A program made the position numbers and the translations under genes. The notes beneath the pieces are model-generated. The model had not been told where the DNA came from and made no database searches. It saw only the letters and a list, made by a program, of their open reading frames with translations. Shown one piece after another: positions 35,105-43,288 of a stretch of 64,000 bases of DNA (its first letter is position 1; the number at the start of each line of letters is the position of its first letter). This stretch comes from Streptomyces sp. f51 (lineage in GTDB: Bacteria > Actinomycetota > Actinomycetes > Streptomycetales > Streptomycetaceae): NCBI RefSeq assembly GCF_037940415.1, contig NZ_CP149798.1, positions 248,001 to 312,000 on the forward strand. The letters are read 5' to 3'.

Positions 35105-36103
35105 TCAGCGCCGGAACACCGGCCTGGCCCAGACGGGCGGTTCCGGTACGGGCCCCGGGCCGCCCGGCGCGGCCTCGGGCTCCGCGACCGTGCCGGCGCC
35201 GCCCCCGGTCACGGGACCGCGTGCGGCGATCCGCAGCGCGCTGACGAAGGCCAGGCACGAGTCGTAGCGGTCGTCGGGGCTCTTGGACAGCGCCTTGGCG
35301 AGGACCTCGTCGACGGCGTCCGGGATGCCGGGGCGCACGCTGCTCAGGGCCGGCGGCTGGTCGTACTGGTGGGCCCACAGGAGTGCCATGTCGTCGTCGC
35401 GCTGGAAGGGCGGGTGCCCGGCCATCGTCTCGTAGACGACACAGCCGAGGCTGTAGACGTCGCAGCGGCCGTCGACCGGCTTGCCGGAGATCTGCTCGGG
35501 CGCCACGTAGTCGAGGGTGCCGACGAACTGTCCGACGCTCGTGAACCCGGTCAGCGACAGGGACTTCTTGGTCAGCCCGAAGTCCGTGAGGTAGACGTGC
35601 TCGGGGTGGTCGCTGTCGGTGCCCTGGGCGACCAGGATGTTGCCGGGTTTCACGTCCCGGTGCACCAGACCGTGATCGTGGGCGGCGTCCAGCGCGGAGG
35701 CGACCTGGATGCCGATGCGGCCGGCCACCGTGACCGTCAGGGGTCCCTCGCGGTCCAGGAGATGGCGCAGGTCGCGCCCGGCGACGTAGCGCATCGCGAT
35801 GTAGAGGACACCGTCCGTCTCGCCCGCCTCGAAGACGGGCACGATGTGCGGATGGTCGATCGCGGCGGCCACCCGTGACTCGTGGGTGAAGCGGCCGCGG
35901 AAGGTGTCGTTGCGGGCGAGTTCCGGGGCGAGGAGTTTGAGGGCGACCGTGCGGTCCAGGCGCAGGTCCTTGGCCTGGTAGACGACGGCCATCCCGCCGC
36001 GGCCGATCTCCCGCTCGATCCGGTAGCCCGCGATCTGGCGTCCGATCAGTTCGGAGGGCCGCCCCGAGAACGGGCTGGTGTCCGGTGCCGAGGGCTCGCC
36101 CAT
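35105..36103 (-). CDS. Soluble Ser/Thr protein kinase (PknB-like)
   Basis: 332 aa. Hanks-type kinase domain at residues ~27-290: glycine loop IGRGGMAVVYQAKD, VALK lysine, catalytic loop LVHRDVKPGNILV, DFG in LTDFGLTK, activation loop with TSVGQFVGTLDYVAPEQISG, and SLGCVVYETMAGHPPF. The C-terminal ~45 residues are Pro/Gly-rich with no membrane helix and no PASTA domains, so the kinase is cytoplasmic or docked to a partner. It is the third gene of an operon after the FHA-ABC transporter and the repeat protein (34-bp gap). The parallel in mycobacteria is PknF with the FHA-ABC transporter Rv1747, which suggests phosphorylation of the transporter (inferred). Confidence 0.94.
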   Translation of the reverse strand: MGEPSAPDTSPFSGRPSELIGRQIAGYRIEREIGRGGMAVVYQAKDLRLDRTVALKLLAPELARNDTFRGRFTHESRVAAAIDHPHIVPVFEAGETDGVLYIAMRYVAGRDLRHLLDREGPLTVTVAGRIGIQVASALDAAHDHGLVHRDVKPGNILVAQGTDSDHPEHVYLTDFGLTKKSLSLTGFTSVGQFVGTLDYVAPEQISGKPVDGRCDVYSLGCVVYETMAGHPPFQRDDDMALLWAHQYDQPPALSSVRPGIPDAVDEVLAKALSKSPDDRYDSCLAFVSALRIAARGPVTGGGAGTVAEPEAAPGGPGPVPEPPVWARPVFRR

Positions 36104-36137
36104 CAGCCGTCACCCCGCTCGTACCCCGCGCCGGACA

Positions 36138-37052
36138 TCAGTCCTCGCTCCGGTCGTCGCCACGCTCGTCGCCGTCGAAGGTGACCAGGCGGGTGGGCTC
36201 GTGGCCGGCGGGGGGCCCGTCGGGAGGCCCCTCGGGTGCGCCGGTGGGAGGTCCGCCGGGCCTCGACTCCCGTACGATCCGTGTCGGTTCCGCCTGACGC
36301 CCGCGCGCCGTGCCCGGCCCCGGCGCCCCGCCCGGTTCGGACACCCGGTCCGGTTCGGGCACCCGGTCCGAATCAGGCGACCGCTTCGGTTCCGGCGTCC
36401 GGTCCGGTTCGGACACCCGGTCCGGTTCCGGCGTCCGGTCCGGCTCGGACACCCGGTCCGGTTCCGGCATCCGGTCCTGGCCCCGCGCCTCGTCCCGTTC
36501 CTCCGGCTCGGCGTGCGCCGGCTGTCGTTCCTCCTCCGGCCGGTGCGTCGCGTCGCGTCGCGCGGTGGAGGGGGTGCGCTCGGCGGCGAAGGTGCTCAGC
36601 CGTGTCCCGTCGCAGTACACCCACCGCTCGTGCTCGCCGTCGTACAGCCACATCGACTCGCCGTCGACCACCACGCCGACCCGGCTGCCCTGCGTCCGGG
36701 CCCGGAAGTTCTCGGCCTCGAGCCGCCCGGACGCCAGCTCCTCCGCGGCCTGCCGGTAGTCCGTGAGCGCCTGTTCCACGCGGGCGAGCAGCGGGCGCGG
36801 GTCGGCAGTGCGGGCGAGCGGCCGGGTCGCCACCGGCGGCACCTGCGGCACGGCGATCAGCAGCCGGCCGTCGACCCAGGCCGACCAGCCGTTGGCGCAG
36901 ACGACCCGCCCCCAGTCGCCGAGCCGGTCGACGAGTTCGACGGGCAGGAGCGCGTCCAGGGGAACGGTGGGCCGGGAGGGGTCCGGCGACTCCCAGGCGG
37001 ACAGCCCGTCCTGCGGGACGACGTGCGTCGGACGGAAGCCGGGGCTCGTCAT
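36138..37052 (-). CDS. SH3-like protein with hexapeptide repeats, kinase operon
   Basis: 304 aa, starting 6 bp after the FHA-ABC gene. The first ~65 residues look like a bacterial SH3 module (GLSAWESPDPSRPTVPLDALLPVELVDRLGDWGRVVCANGWSAWVDGRLL). A helical segment and a short domain with SRVGVVVDGESMWLYDGEHERWVYCDG follow. From ~residue 180 a charged tail carries about eight hexapeptides of the E-P-D-R-(V/T)-(S/P) type, then two similar motifs EPTRIV and EPTRLV near the C-terminus. The repeated Thr motifs are plausible kinase targets and FHA ligands, linking the adjacent transporter and kinase (inference). No known enzyme domain. Function unknown. Confidence 0.75.
   Translation of the reverse strand: MTSPGFRPTHVVPQDGLSAWESPDPSRPTVPLDALLPVELVDRLGDWGRVVCANGWSAWVDGRLLIAVPQVPPVATRPLARTADPRPLLARVEQALTDYRQAAEELASGRLEAENFRARTQGSRVGVVVDGESMWLYDGEHERWVYCDGTRLSTFAAERTPSTARRDATHRPEEERQPAHAEPEERDEARGQDRMPEPDRVSEPDRTPEPDRVSEPDRTPEPKRSPDSDRVPEPDRVSEPGGAPGPGTARGRQAEPTRIVRESRPGGPPTGAPEGPPDGPPAGHEPTRLVTFDGDERGDDRSED
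36334..36476. repeat. 18-bp tandem repeats encoding E-P-D-R hexapeptides
   Basis: Inside the preceding gene, 18-bp units of the type CGGTTCGGACACCCGGTC alternate with CGGTTCCGGCGTCCGGTC, giving a 36-bp higher-order period that is nearly exact in the centre. They encode alternating EPDRVS and EPDRTP. Such repeats change copy number easily. Confidence 0.75.
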
Positions 37053-37058
37053 CCGCGG

Positions 37059-39401
37059 CTACTTCCGCATGACAGCGGGCTCGTGCCGTCGCAGCAGCAG
37101 GGCCACCACCCAGCCGAAGACGACGGAGAGCACGACGAGCATGCCCATGTTGAGGAGCCAGACTCCGGTCGAGTGCCGGAACATCGGGTCACCGGTGAGC
37201 TCACCGGGCACGATCCGGGAGAGGCCGATGGTCCCGGCCATGGCGCCCAGGGCCCAGCGGGAGGGGACGAGCCAGGACAGCTGCTCCAGACCGGGCACCC
37301 CGTGCAGTTTCAGCAGGGCGCCGCAGAAGACGACCTGGACGATGGCCAGCAGCACCAGAAGCGGCATCGTCACCTCCTCCTTGCGCACCACGGCGGAGAC
37401 GAGGAGGCCGAGCATCATCGCGGTGAAGGCGAGCAGGGCCACGGCCAGCGTGATCTCCAGGAGCGGTGGCATCAGCACGCCCTTGCCGCCCGGCGCGTTG
37501 AGGTCGACGCCGAACAGGGCCACGAGGGTGAGCACGACGGCCTGGAGCACGGTGATGGTGCCGAGGACGACGACCTTCGACATCAGGTACGCCGATCTGG
37601 ACAGGCCGACGGCCCGTTCTCGCTGGTAGATCGTCCGTTCCTTGACGAGTTCCCGCACGGCGTTGGCCGCTCCGGTCAGCACGCCGCCGACGCACAGGAT
37701 GAGCAGCGCGTTCATCGCGGAGTCCTGGGTCAGCTTCCCGCCCGCCAGCGCCCGCGCCATCGCGCCCATCACGAACGGCAGGGCGATCATGATGGCGAGG
37801 AAGGTCCGGTCGGCCCCGAGGGCGGCCGCGTAGCGACGGACCAGCGTGCGCAGTTGTGAGCCCCAGCTCTGGGCCTTCGGCGGCGGCCCGACGAGCGCTC
37901 CGGTGGCCTCGTCCGGCAGTCTCGGCTGCACGGTCGACTTGTCGATGTACTGACGGTGGAACGGCGAGTCCTTGTACTCCCCCGCCCAGTCCCGGTCCGT
38001 GTCGCGCTCGAAGGCTTCGAACGCCTCGGGCCACTGCCGGTAGCCGAAGAAGGCCAGGGTGTCGTCGGGCGGTCCGTAGTAGGCGACCTTGCCGCCGGGG
38101 GCGAGGACCAGGAGCCGGTCGCAGACGTCGAGGCTGAGCACGCTGTGCGTGACGACGATGACGGTGCGGCCGTCGTCGGCGAGGCCGCGCAACATGTGCA
38201 TGACCGAGCGGTCCATGCCGGGGTCGAGTCCGGAAGTCGGTTCGTCGAGGAAGAGCAGGGACGGCTTGGTGAGCAGTTCGAGGGCCACGCTGACGCGCTT
38301 GCGCTGGCCGCCCGAGAGACTGTGGATGGGCTGGTCGGCGCGTTGCACCAGGCCCAGCTCGCCGATCACCTCGTCCACCCTGGCCCGGCGCTCCGCCTTG
38401 GCGGTGTCCTGCGGGAAGCGCAGTTCCGCCGCGTAGGTGAGCGCGCGCCGTACGGTGAGCTGGGCGTGCAGGATGTCGTCCTGCGGGACGAGGCCGATGC
38501 GCTGGCGCAGTTCGGCGTAGTCGCGGTAGAGGTCACGGCCGTCGTAGAGCACGGTGCCGTGGTCGGCGGGCCGCTGTCCGGTGAGCGCGTTCAGGAGGGT
38601 GGACTTGCCGGCGCCGCTGGGGCCGACGACGGCGAGCAGACATTTCTCGCCGACGGGAAAGGACACCTGGTCGAGGAGCGTCTTGCGGCCGCGGTCCACT
38701 TCCACGACGAGATCCTGCACGTCGAGGGAGACCTCACCGCTGTCGACGTACTCCTGCAACTGGTCGCCCACGAGGCAGAAGGCAGAGTGTCCGATGCCGA
38801 CGATGTCACCCGGTGTGACGAGGGCACGCTCGACGGGCTGGCCGTTGAGGAACGTGCCGTTGTGACTGCCGAGGTCGACGATCTCGTACGTCCCGTCGGG
38901 CCTGGCCAGCAGTTCGGCGTGGTTCCTGGAGACGATCAGGTCGTCGATGACGAGGTCGTTGTCGGGCCCGCGGCCGATGCGGACGGTGCGCGAAGGCAGC
39001 GGCCGTACGGTGGTCGGCTGTTTGAACGTGCTGGTGGCGGCCGGCATGGACACGGCCGAGGGGCGCTCCGCCGCGGGTGGGGGGCGGCGGACGAGGACGG
39101 CGCGCGGGCCGTCGGCGGGACTTCCGAAGCGGATCACGCTGCCGGGTCCGACGCCCCATTCGTGGACGCGCCTGCCGTCGGCGTACGTGCCGTTCGTGCT
39201 GTTCTCGTCCTCGAGCGTCCAGTGATCCGCCTGGGGCCGCAGCACCGCGTGGTGCCACGAGACCCGGACGTCGTCGATCACGACGTCGCACAGCGGATCG
39301 CGTCCGACGTGGTAATCGTGGTTCGGACTCATCACCGTCGAGCCCGCCTCGGTTTCGAGGACGAGCTCGGGTGCAGTCGCCGCGACCGGCCTCTCTGCCA
39401 T
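37059..39401 (-). CDS. FHA-FHA-ABC transporter fusion (Rv1747-like)
   Basis: 780 aa. Two FHA domains come first: residues ~10-105 (HVGRDPLCDVVIDDVRVSWHHAVLR, NSTNGTYADG) and ~135-215 (IGRGPDNDLVIDDLIVSRNHAELL, GSHNGTFLNG). An ABC ATPase follows with Walker A GPSGAGKST, signature LSGGQRKRV, Walker B LLFLDEPTSGLD and the His switch VTHS, then an ABC-2 permease with six helices. The order matches mycobacterial Rv1747, an exporter of lipid or glycan precursors controlled by PknF phosphorylation. The adjacent kinase is probably its regulator. The substrate is not predictable. It is the first gene of the three-gene operon. Confidence 0.94.
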   Translation of the reverse strand: MAERPVAATAPELVLETEAGSTVMSPNHDYHVGRDPLCDVVIDDVRVSWHHAVLRPQADHWTLEDENSTNGTYADGRRVHEWGVGPGSVIRFGSPADGPRAVLVRRPPPAAERPSAVSMPAATSTFKQPTTVRPLPSRTVRIGRGPDNDLVIDDLIVSRNHAELLARPDGTYEIVDLGSHNGTFLNGQPVERALVTPGDIVGIGHSAFCLVGDQLQEYVDSGEVSLDVQDLVVEVDRGRKTLLDQVSFPVGEKCLLAVVGPSGAGKSTLLNALTGQRPADHGTVLYDGRDLYRDYAELRQRIGLVPQDDILHAQLTVRRALTYAAELRFPQDTAKAERRARVDEVIGELGLVQRADQPIHSLSGGQRKRVSVALELLTKPSLLFLDEPTSGLDPGMDRSVMHMLRGLADDGRTVIVVTHSVLSLDVCDRLLVLAPGGKVAYYGPPDDTLAFFGYRQWPEAFEAFERDTDRDWAGEYKDSPFHRQYIDKSTVQPRLPDEATGALVGPPPKAQSWGSQLRTLVRRYAAALGADRTFLAIMIALPFVMGAMARALAGGKLTQDSAMNALLILCVGGVLTGAANAVRELVKERTIYQRERAVGLSRSAYLMSKVVVLGTITVLQAVVLTLVALFGVDLNAPGGKGVLMPPLLEITLAVALLAFTAMMLGLLVSAVVRKEEVTMPLLVLLAIVQVVFCGALLKLHGVPGLEQLSWLVPSRWALGAMAGTIGLSRIVPGELTGDPMFRHSTGVWLLNMGMLVVLSVVFGWVVALLLRRHEPAVMRK

Positions 39402-39469
39402 GCCAGAATTCTAACGATTCGCCCAGATGTGTGCCTGATCAGCACCTGGCGACCGGGACGCGCGGACGG

Positions 39470-39880
39470 TCAGGCGGCGGAGATGCCGAGCACCGTGGCG
39501 GTGCGGTGCATGCGCAGCGCGTCCACCGACTCCGCGAGCAGTTCGTACTCGGTGGTGTCGTCACTGGTGGATACACGGACCAGTTTGCCCGCGGCCAACT
39601 CCTCGGCGACCAGCTCCTGTTGATCCGAGTCGCCGCACCAGGCCCGCAGCATCGTGGGGACGTCCGGGACGCTTTCCCCCACCGGCGCGATGGAGTTGGG
39701 CGGAAAGGCGGGGTCCTCGGGCTGCGGATCGAGCCGTTCGGCCATCCAGGCCGCCCGGTCCCGCATCCACCACAGGGCCAGCGCGAGCGTCGGCGCGCGA
39801 TAGGTGCCCAGGGGTACGCCGACTCGCTGACCGCCGCACATTCCGTACGCGGTGACATGGCACAGGAACTCGTCGTGCAC
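39470..39880 (-). CDS. Small protein of unknown function
   Basis: 136 aa from GTG 39878-39880, with a GGGGGAG purine run closely upstream. No start codon exists further up before an in-frame stop at about 39935. It is a soluble alpha/beta protein with several Trp/Met residues (LALALWWMRDRAAWMAERLDPQPEDPAF, MLRAWCGDSDQQELVAEELAAGKLVRVSTSDDTTEYELLAES). No domain was recognised. Codon use fits a real gene. It precedes the FHA-ABC gene by 68 bp on the same strand and could share its transcript, though AT-rich DNA between them looks like a separate promoter. Confidence 0.6.
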   Translation of the reverse strand: MHDEFLCHVTAYGMCGGQRVGVPLGTYRAPTLALALWWMRDRAAWMAERLDPQPEDPAFPPNSIAPVGESVPDVPTMLRAWCGDSDQQELVAEELAAGKLVRVSTSDDTTEYELLAESVDALRMHRTATVLGISAA

Positions 39881-40236
39881 GATCTCCCCCAGTGGCGTCG
39901 CTCGTCGCCGGTCCGGCCTCGCTTTCCGTGCGGCTCATGGGCGCTGCTCCGTGCAATTGCACAGGCATGGCTGAATTGCCCTACTGATTGAGTATCGCCA
40001 CTACTGACACACTGTCACCATGTGAATTCGGCCAGTCTCTTGGCATATTCACCGCGGCCGTTGGCCGAAAGGACACCGACGGACTCCCGGGCCCCGGGGG
40101 CGTGGCATGACCCGCGAGGTAATCGACGCCCCGCGCGGTGCCCGCCACAGTGGTCACAACGCGTCCCGGAGCGTAACTCGGGCCCGGGACGCGGACCTTG
40201 ACCATGGATACGTTCCCCGATGGAGGCTGGTTCACC
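39881..40236. other. AT-richer promoter region with two palindromes
   Basis: 356 bp between the small minus-strand gene and the NTF2-like gene. It holds a perfect 12-bp palindrome GTGCAATTGCAC (39951-39962) and an inverted repeat TGACA-CAC-TGTCA (40005-40017) in a locally AT-rich block from 39950 to 40030. Both look like regulator binding sites for divergent promoters. No gene was seen. Confidence 0.55.
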
Positions 40237-40614
40237 ATGTCCGCGAACACCGACCGCTACGAGACCGCCGTCGCCGCCTACTTCGAGGCCTGGAACGCGG
40301 AGGGGCGGGACGCTCTGACGAAGGCGGTGGCCGCCGCCTGGGCCCCGGACGGCACGTACACCGACCCGCTCGCCGACGCCCGGGGGCACGAGCGCATCGC
40401 GGACGTGATCACCACCGTGCACGAGCAGTTCCCCGGGTTCGTCTTCCGTCCCCTGGGCACCGTCGACGGGCACCACGACACGGCCCGTTTCGGCTGGGAG
40501 CTCGTCGACGCGAAGGACGGCTCCGCGCCCGTCGCGGGATCCGACGTGATCGTCCTGGACGACGAGGGCCGGATCCTCAGCGTGCACGGCTTCCTGGACC
40601 GCGTCCCGGCCTGA
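40237..40614 (+). CDS. NTF2/SnoaL-like small protein
   Basis: 125 aa from ATG 40237, with GGAGG about 10 nt upstream. The SnoaL-like cone fold is suggested by ETAVAAYFEAWNAEGRDALTKAVAAAWAPDGTYTDPLADARGHERIADVITTVHEQFPGFVFRPLGTVDGHHDTARFGWEL and a C-terminal VIVLDDEGRILSVHGFLDRVP. Members include polyketide cyclases, ketosteroid isomerase-like enzymes and many unassigned proteins. The Asp of YTDPLADARG is the usual position of the catalytic acid. It stands alone and ends at a strong hairpin. Confidence 0.85.
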   Translation: MSANTDRYETAVAAYFEAWNAEGRDALTKAVAAAWAPDGTYTDPLADARGHERIADVITTVHEQFPGFVFRPLGTVDGHHDTARFGWELVDAKDGSAPVAGSDVIVLDDEGRILSVHGFLDRVPA

Positions 40615-40618
40615 CGCG

Positions 40619-40661
40619 CCGGAGTCCCTGACGCGCACGGGGTACGCGTCAGGGACTCCGG
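40619..40661. terminator. Strong bidirectional hairpin
   Basis: A perfect 17-bp stem (CCGGAGTCCCTGACGCG with its complement) with a 9-nt loop, starting 5 bp after the NTF2-like stop and 35 bp before the end of the convergent aldo/keto reductase gene. Confidence 0.9.
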
Positions 40662-40695
40662 TGCACGCGCGCCGGCGCGTCCGGTTCCGTACGCC

Positions 40696-41688
40696 CTACG
40701 CCTTGGCCAGCGCGTCGATCCGGGCGAGCTCGTCCTCGGTGAAGTCCAGGTTGCCGATGGCCTCGACGCTGTCCTCCAGCTGCCGCGGGCTGCTGGCGCC
40801 CACCAGGGCGGAGGTGACCCGGCCGCCGCGCAGGACCCAGGCCAGCGCCAGCTGGGCCAGCGACTGACCACGGCTCTTGGCGATCTCGTCCAGGGTCCGC
40901 AGCCGGCCCACGAGGTCCTCGGTGACCGTGTCCGCGCTCAGGAACGGGCTGTCGCTCGCCGCCCGCGAGTCGTCCGGGATGCCGTTCAGATAGCGGCCGG
41001 TGAGCAGCCCCTGCTCCAGCGGCGAGTACGCGATGGATCCCACCTGGAGCTCGTCGAGCGTGTCCAGCAGGCCCTCGTCCTCGGGGCGCCGGTCGAGCAT
41101 CGAGTAGCGCGGCTGGTGGATGAGCAGCGGGGTGCCCAGATCGGCGAGGATCCGGGCGGCCTCACGGGTCTGCTCCGCCGAGTAGTTCGAGACGCCGACG
41201 TACAGCGCCTTGCCCTGCTGGACCGCCGAGTGCAGGGCGCCCATCGTCTCCTCCAGCGGAGTCTCCGGGTCGGGGCGGTGCGAGTAGAAGATGTCGACGT
41301 ACTCCAGGCCCATCCGGCCCAGGCTCTGGTCGAGCGAGGACAGCAGGTACTTGCGCGAGCCCCATTCGCCGTACGGGCCCGGCCACATCAGATAGCCGGC
41401 CTTGGTCGAGACGATCAGCTCGTCGCGGTGGTGCGAGAAGTCCGCCCTGAGGGCGTCGCCGAGGGCGGACTCGGCGGCGCCGGGCGGCGGGCCGTAGTTG
41501 TTCGCCAGGTCGAAGTGGGTGACGCCGAGGTCGAAGGCGCGGCGCAGGATCGCCCGCTGGACGTCCACGGGCCGGTCGGGGCCGAAGTTGTGCCACAGAC
41601 CGAGCGACAGCGCGGGCAGCTTCAGGCCGCTGCGTCCGGTGCGCCGGTAGGGCATGTCCGCGTAACGGTCGGGGTGCGGGGTGTACAA
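40696..41688 (-). CDS. Aldo/keto reductase (YghZ-like) with TTG start
   Basis: 330 aa. The start is probably TTG 41686-41688: AGGAG lies 7 nt upstream and the residues YTPHPDRYADMPYRRTGRSGLKLPALSLGLWHNFG match the family N-terminus; the first in-frame ATG (M12) lacks a good site. Catalytic tetrad residues are visible (Asp in HFDLANNYG with Tyr, Lys in STKAGY, His in YSHRPDPETPLEETM). The closest type is L-glyceraldehyde 3-phosphate reductase YghZ/GprA. It uses NADPH to reduce aldehydes or methylglyoxal-like compounds. It is divergent from a LysR gene, with a LysR box between them. Confidence 0.92.
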   Translation of the reverse strand: MYTPHPDRYADMPYRRTGRSGLKLPALSLGLWHNFGPDRPVDVQRAILRRAFDLGVTHFDLANNYGPPPGAAESALGDALRADFSHHRDELIVSTKAGYLMWPGPYGEWGSRKYLLSSLDQSLGRMGLEYVDIFYSHRPDPETPLEETMGALHSAVQQGKALYVGVSNYSAEQTREAARILADLGTPLLIHQPRYSMLDRRPEDEGLLDTLDELQVGSIAYSPLEQGLLTGRYLNGIPDDSRAASDSPFLSADTVTEDLVGRLRTLDEIAKSRGQSLAQLALAWVLRGGRVTSALVGASSPRQLEDSVEAIGNLDFTEDELARIDALAKA

Positions 41689-41775
41689 CGCGTACTCCTG
41701 AGAGGCCGGGGAAAACAGGCTGCCTCCACTCTCGCTCGCTCCCGGGGTAGCGGTCCAACGGGAGGATCGGATGGT

Positions 41776-41798
41776 ATTGAGCGATCCCGCTTCTCAAT
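41776..41798. promoter_or_regulatory. LysR box ATTGAG-N11-CTCAAT
   Basis: A perfect 6-bp inverted repeat with an 11-nt spacer, matching the T-N11-A rule for LysR-type recognition sites. It lies 42 bp upstream of the lysR start and 88 bp upstream of the aldo/keto reductase start, so it should serve both. Confidence 0.8.
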
Positions 41799-41839
41799 CG
41801 GTCACGGCGCCCGCCGTACGGCGCCTACCCTTGCGTTCC

Positions 41840-42733
41840 ATGGAACTGCGTCATCTTCAGCACTTCGTCGCCGTCGCCGAGGACCGGCACTTCACCCGGG
41901 CGGCGGAGCGGCTCATGGTGTCGCAGTCGGGGCTGTCCTCGTCCGTCCGGGCGCTGGAGCGGGAGCTCCGGGCGCCGCTCTTCGTCCGCACGACCCGCCG
42001 GGTGACCCTCACCGAGGCCGGCCGCGCCCTGTTCGTCGAGGCGGAGCGGATCCTCGCCCAGGTGCGTTCGGCGCAGGACGCCGTGGCCGCCGTGCAGGGG
42101 GTGCTGCGCGGCACCCTGTCCCTCGGCACCGAGCAGTGCATCGCCGGCGTGCACTGCGCCCGGCTGCTCGCCGCGTTCCGGCGGCGGCATCCGGACGTGG
42201 AGATCCGGCTGCGTCAGGCGGGTTCCGAGGCGCTGGCCGAGGAGGTCGCGGCGGGCCGTCTCGACCTGGCCTTCGCGGTGCGGACCCGGGCCGACTCCGA
42301 GCACCTGCGGTCGGTGCCGCTGGCCAGTGAGCCGATGACCGTGCTCTGCCACCCGGGGCACCGTCTCGCGACCGCCGCCGTGGTCACGCCCGAGGAACTG
42401 GGCGAGGAGGCCTTCGTCGACTTCCACCCCGACTGGGGTCCGCGGCGCACCACCGACGCGGCGTTCGCGGCGGCGGGTGTGCAGCGGACGGTGGCCCTGG
42501 AGGTCAACGACGTCCACAGCCTCCTGGAGCTCGTCCACGAGAGCCTCGGGGTCGCCGTCGTACCGCGCCACTTCGGTCACAAGCCGGAGGCCCGCGACCT
42601 CACCGCGCTGCCGTTCAAGGGCGTCTCGGAGGGGTCGTACGAGACGGTCGCGATGCTGCCGCCGCAGGAGGCGACGAGCCCCGCCGCGCGGGCCCTGATG
42701 CTCCTGCTCGAAGGTCCCGGGGAAAACGTCTGA
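41840..42733 (+). CDS. LysR-family regulator
   Basis: 297 aa. N-terminal winged HTH (MELRHLQHFVAVAEDRHFTRAAERLMVSQSGLSSSVRALERELRAPLFVRTTRRVTLTEAG, residues 1-60) and a LysR substrate-binding domain (GTLSLGTEQCIAGVHCARLLAAFRRRHPDVEIRL onward, VNDVHSLLELVHESLGVAVVPRH). It is divergent from the aldo/keto reductase gene and is probably its regulator through the box at 41776-41798. The effector is unknown. The end lies 28 bp from the DinB-like gene. Confidence 0.94.
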   Translation: MELRHLQHFVAVAEDRHFTRAAERLMVSQSGLSSSVRALERELRAPLFVRTTRRVTLTEAGRALFVEAERILAQVRSAQDAVAAVQGVLRGTLSLGTEQCIAGVHCARLLAAFRRRHPDVEIRLRQAGSEALAEEVAAGRLDLAFAVRTRADSEHLRSVPLASEPMTVLCHPGHRLATAAVVTPEELGEEAFVDFHPDWGPRRTTDAAFAAAGVQRTVALEVNDVHSLLELVHESLGVAVVPRHFGHKPEARDLTALPFKGVSEGSYETVAMLPPQEATSPAARALMLLLEGPGENV

Positions 42734-42760
42734 GCCGTTGCGGGCGCAGGGACGGGCGCG

Positions 42761-43288
42761 ATGCGCGATGGTGGTCCCATGCTTGCCAAGGACATCCTCA
42801 TCGACGGATTCGGCCGCGTCAGGGAAGAAGTCCACACCGCTGTCGGCGGCCTCGCTCCTGAGGGCCTCAACGCCCGCCCCGGCGAGGACGCGAACTCGGT
42901 CTCCTGGCTGGTCTGGCATCTCACCCGGGTCCAGGACGACCACGTCGCCGACGCCGCCGGGACGGAGCAGGTGTGGCTCACCGGGGACTGGGCGAAGCGC
43001 TTCGGGCTCGACCTGCCACGGGCCGACACCGGATACGGCCACACGTCCGCGAAGGTCGCCCGGGTCCGGGTGGAGTCGGGCGACCTGCTGCTCGGCTACT
43101 ACGACGCCGTCCACGAACGGACCCTGGAGTTCATCGGCGGACTGGCCGCCCATGACTTCGAGCGCGTCGTGGACGAGCGCTGGGACCCGCCGGTGACCCT
43201 CGGCGTGCGTCTGATCAGCGTCCTGTCCGACGATCTCCAGCACGTCGGACAGGCCGCCTACGCACGCGGGCTGGTTCAGATGTCGTAG
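42761..43288 (+). CDS. DinB/DUF664-like putative metalloprotein
   Basis: 175 aa from ATG 42761, chosen because AGGGA lies 8 nt upstream; ATG 42779 would shorten it by six residues. The four-helix DinB fold is suggested by [51 protein letters not shown] and [19 protein letters not shown], with three His (WHLTR, QDDH, QHVGQ) placed like the metal triad of DinB/YfiT/mycothiol-dependent enzymes. A thiol-transfer or hydrolytic role is possible but not shown. The final 13 bp overlap the convergent adenosine deaminase gene. Confidence 0.8.
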   Translation: MRDGGPMLAKDILIDGFGRVREEVHTAVGGLAPEGLNARPGEDANSVSWLVWHLTRVQDDHVADAAGTEQVWLTGDWAKRFGLDLPRADTGYGHTSAKVARVRVESGDLLLGYYDAVHERTLEFIGGLAAHDFERVVDERWDPPVTLGVRLISVLSDDLQHVGQAAYARGLVQMS

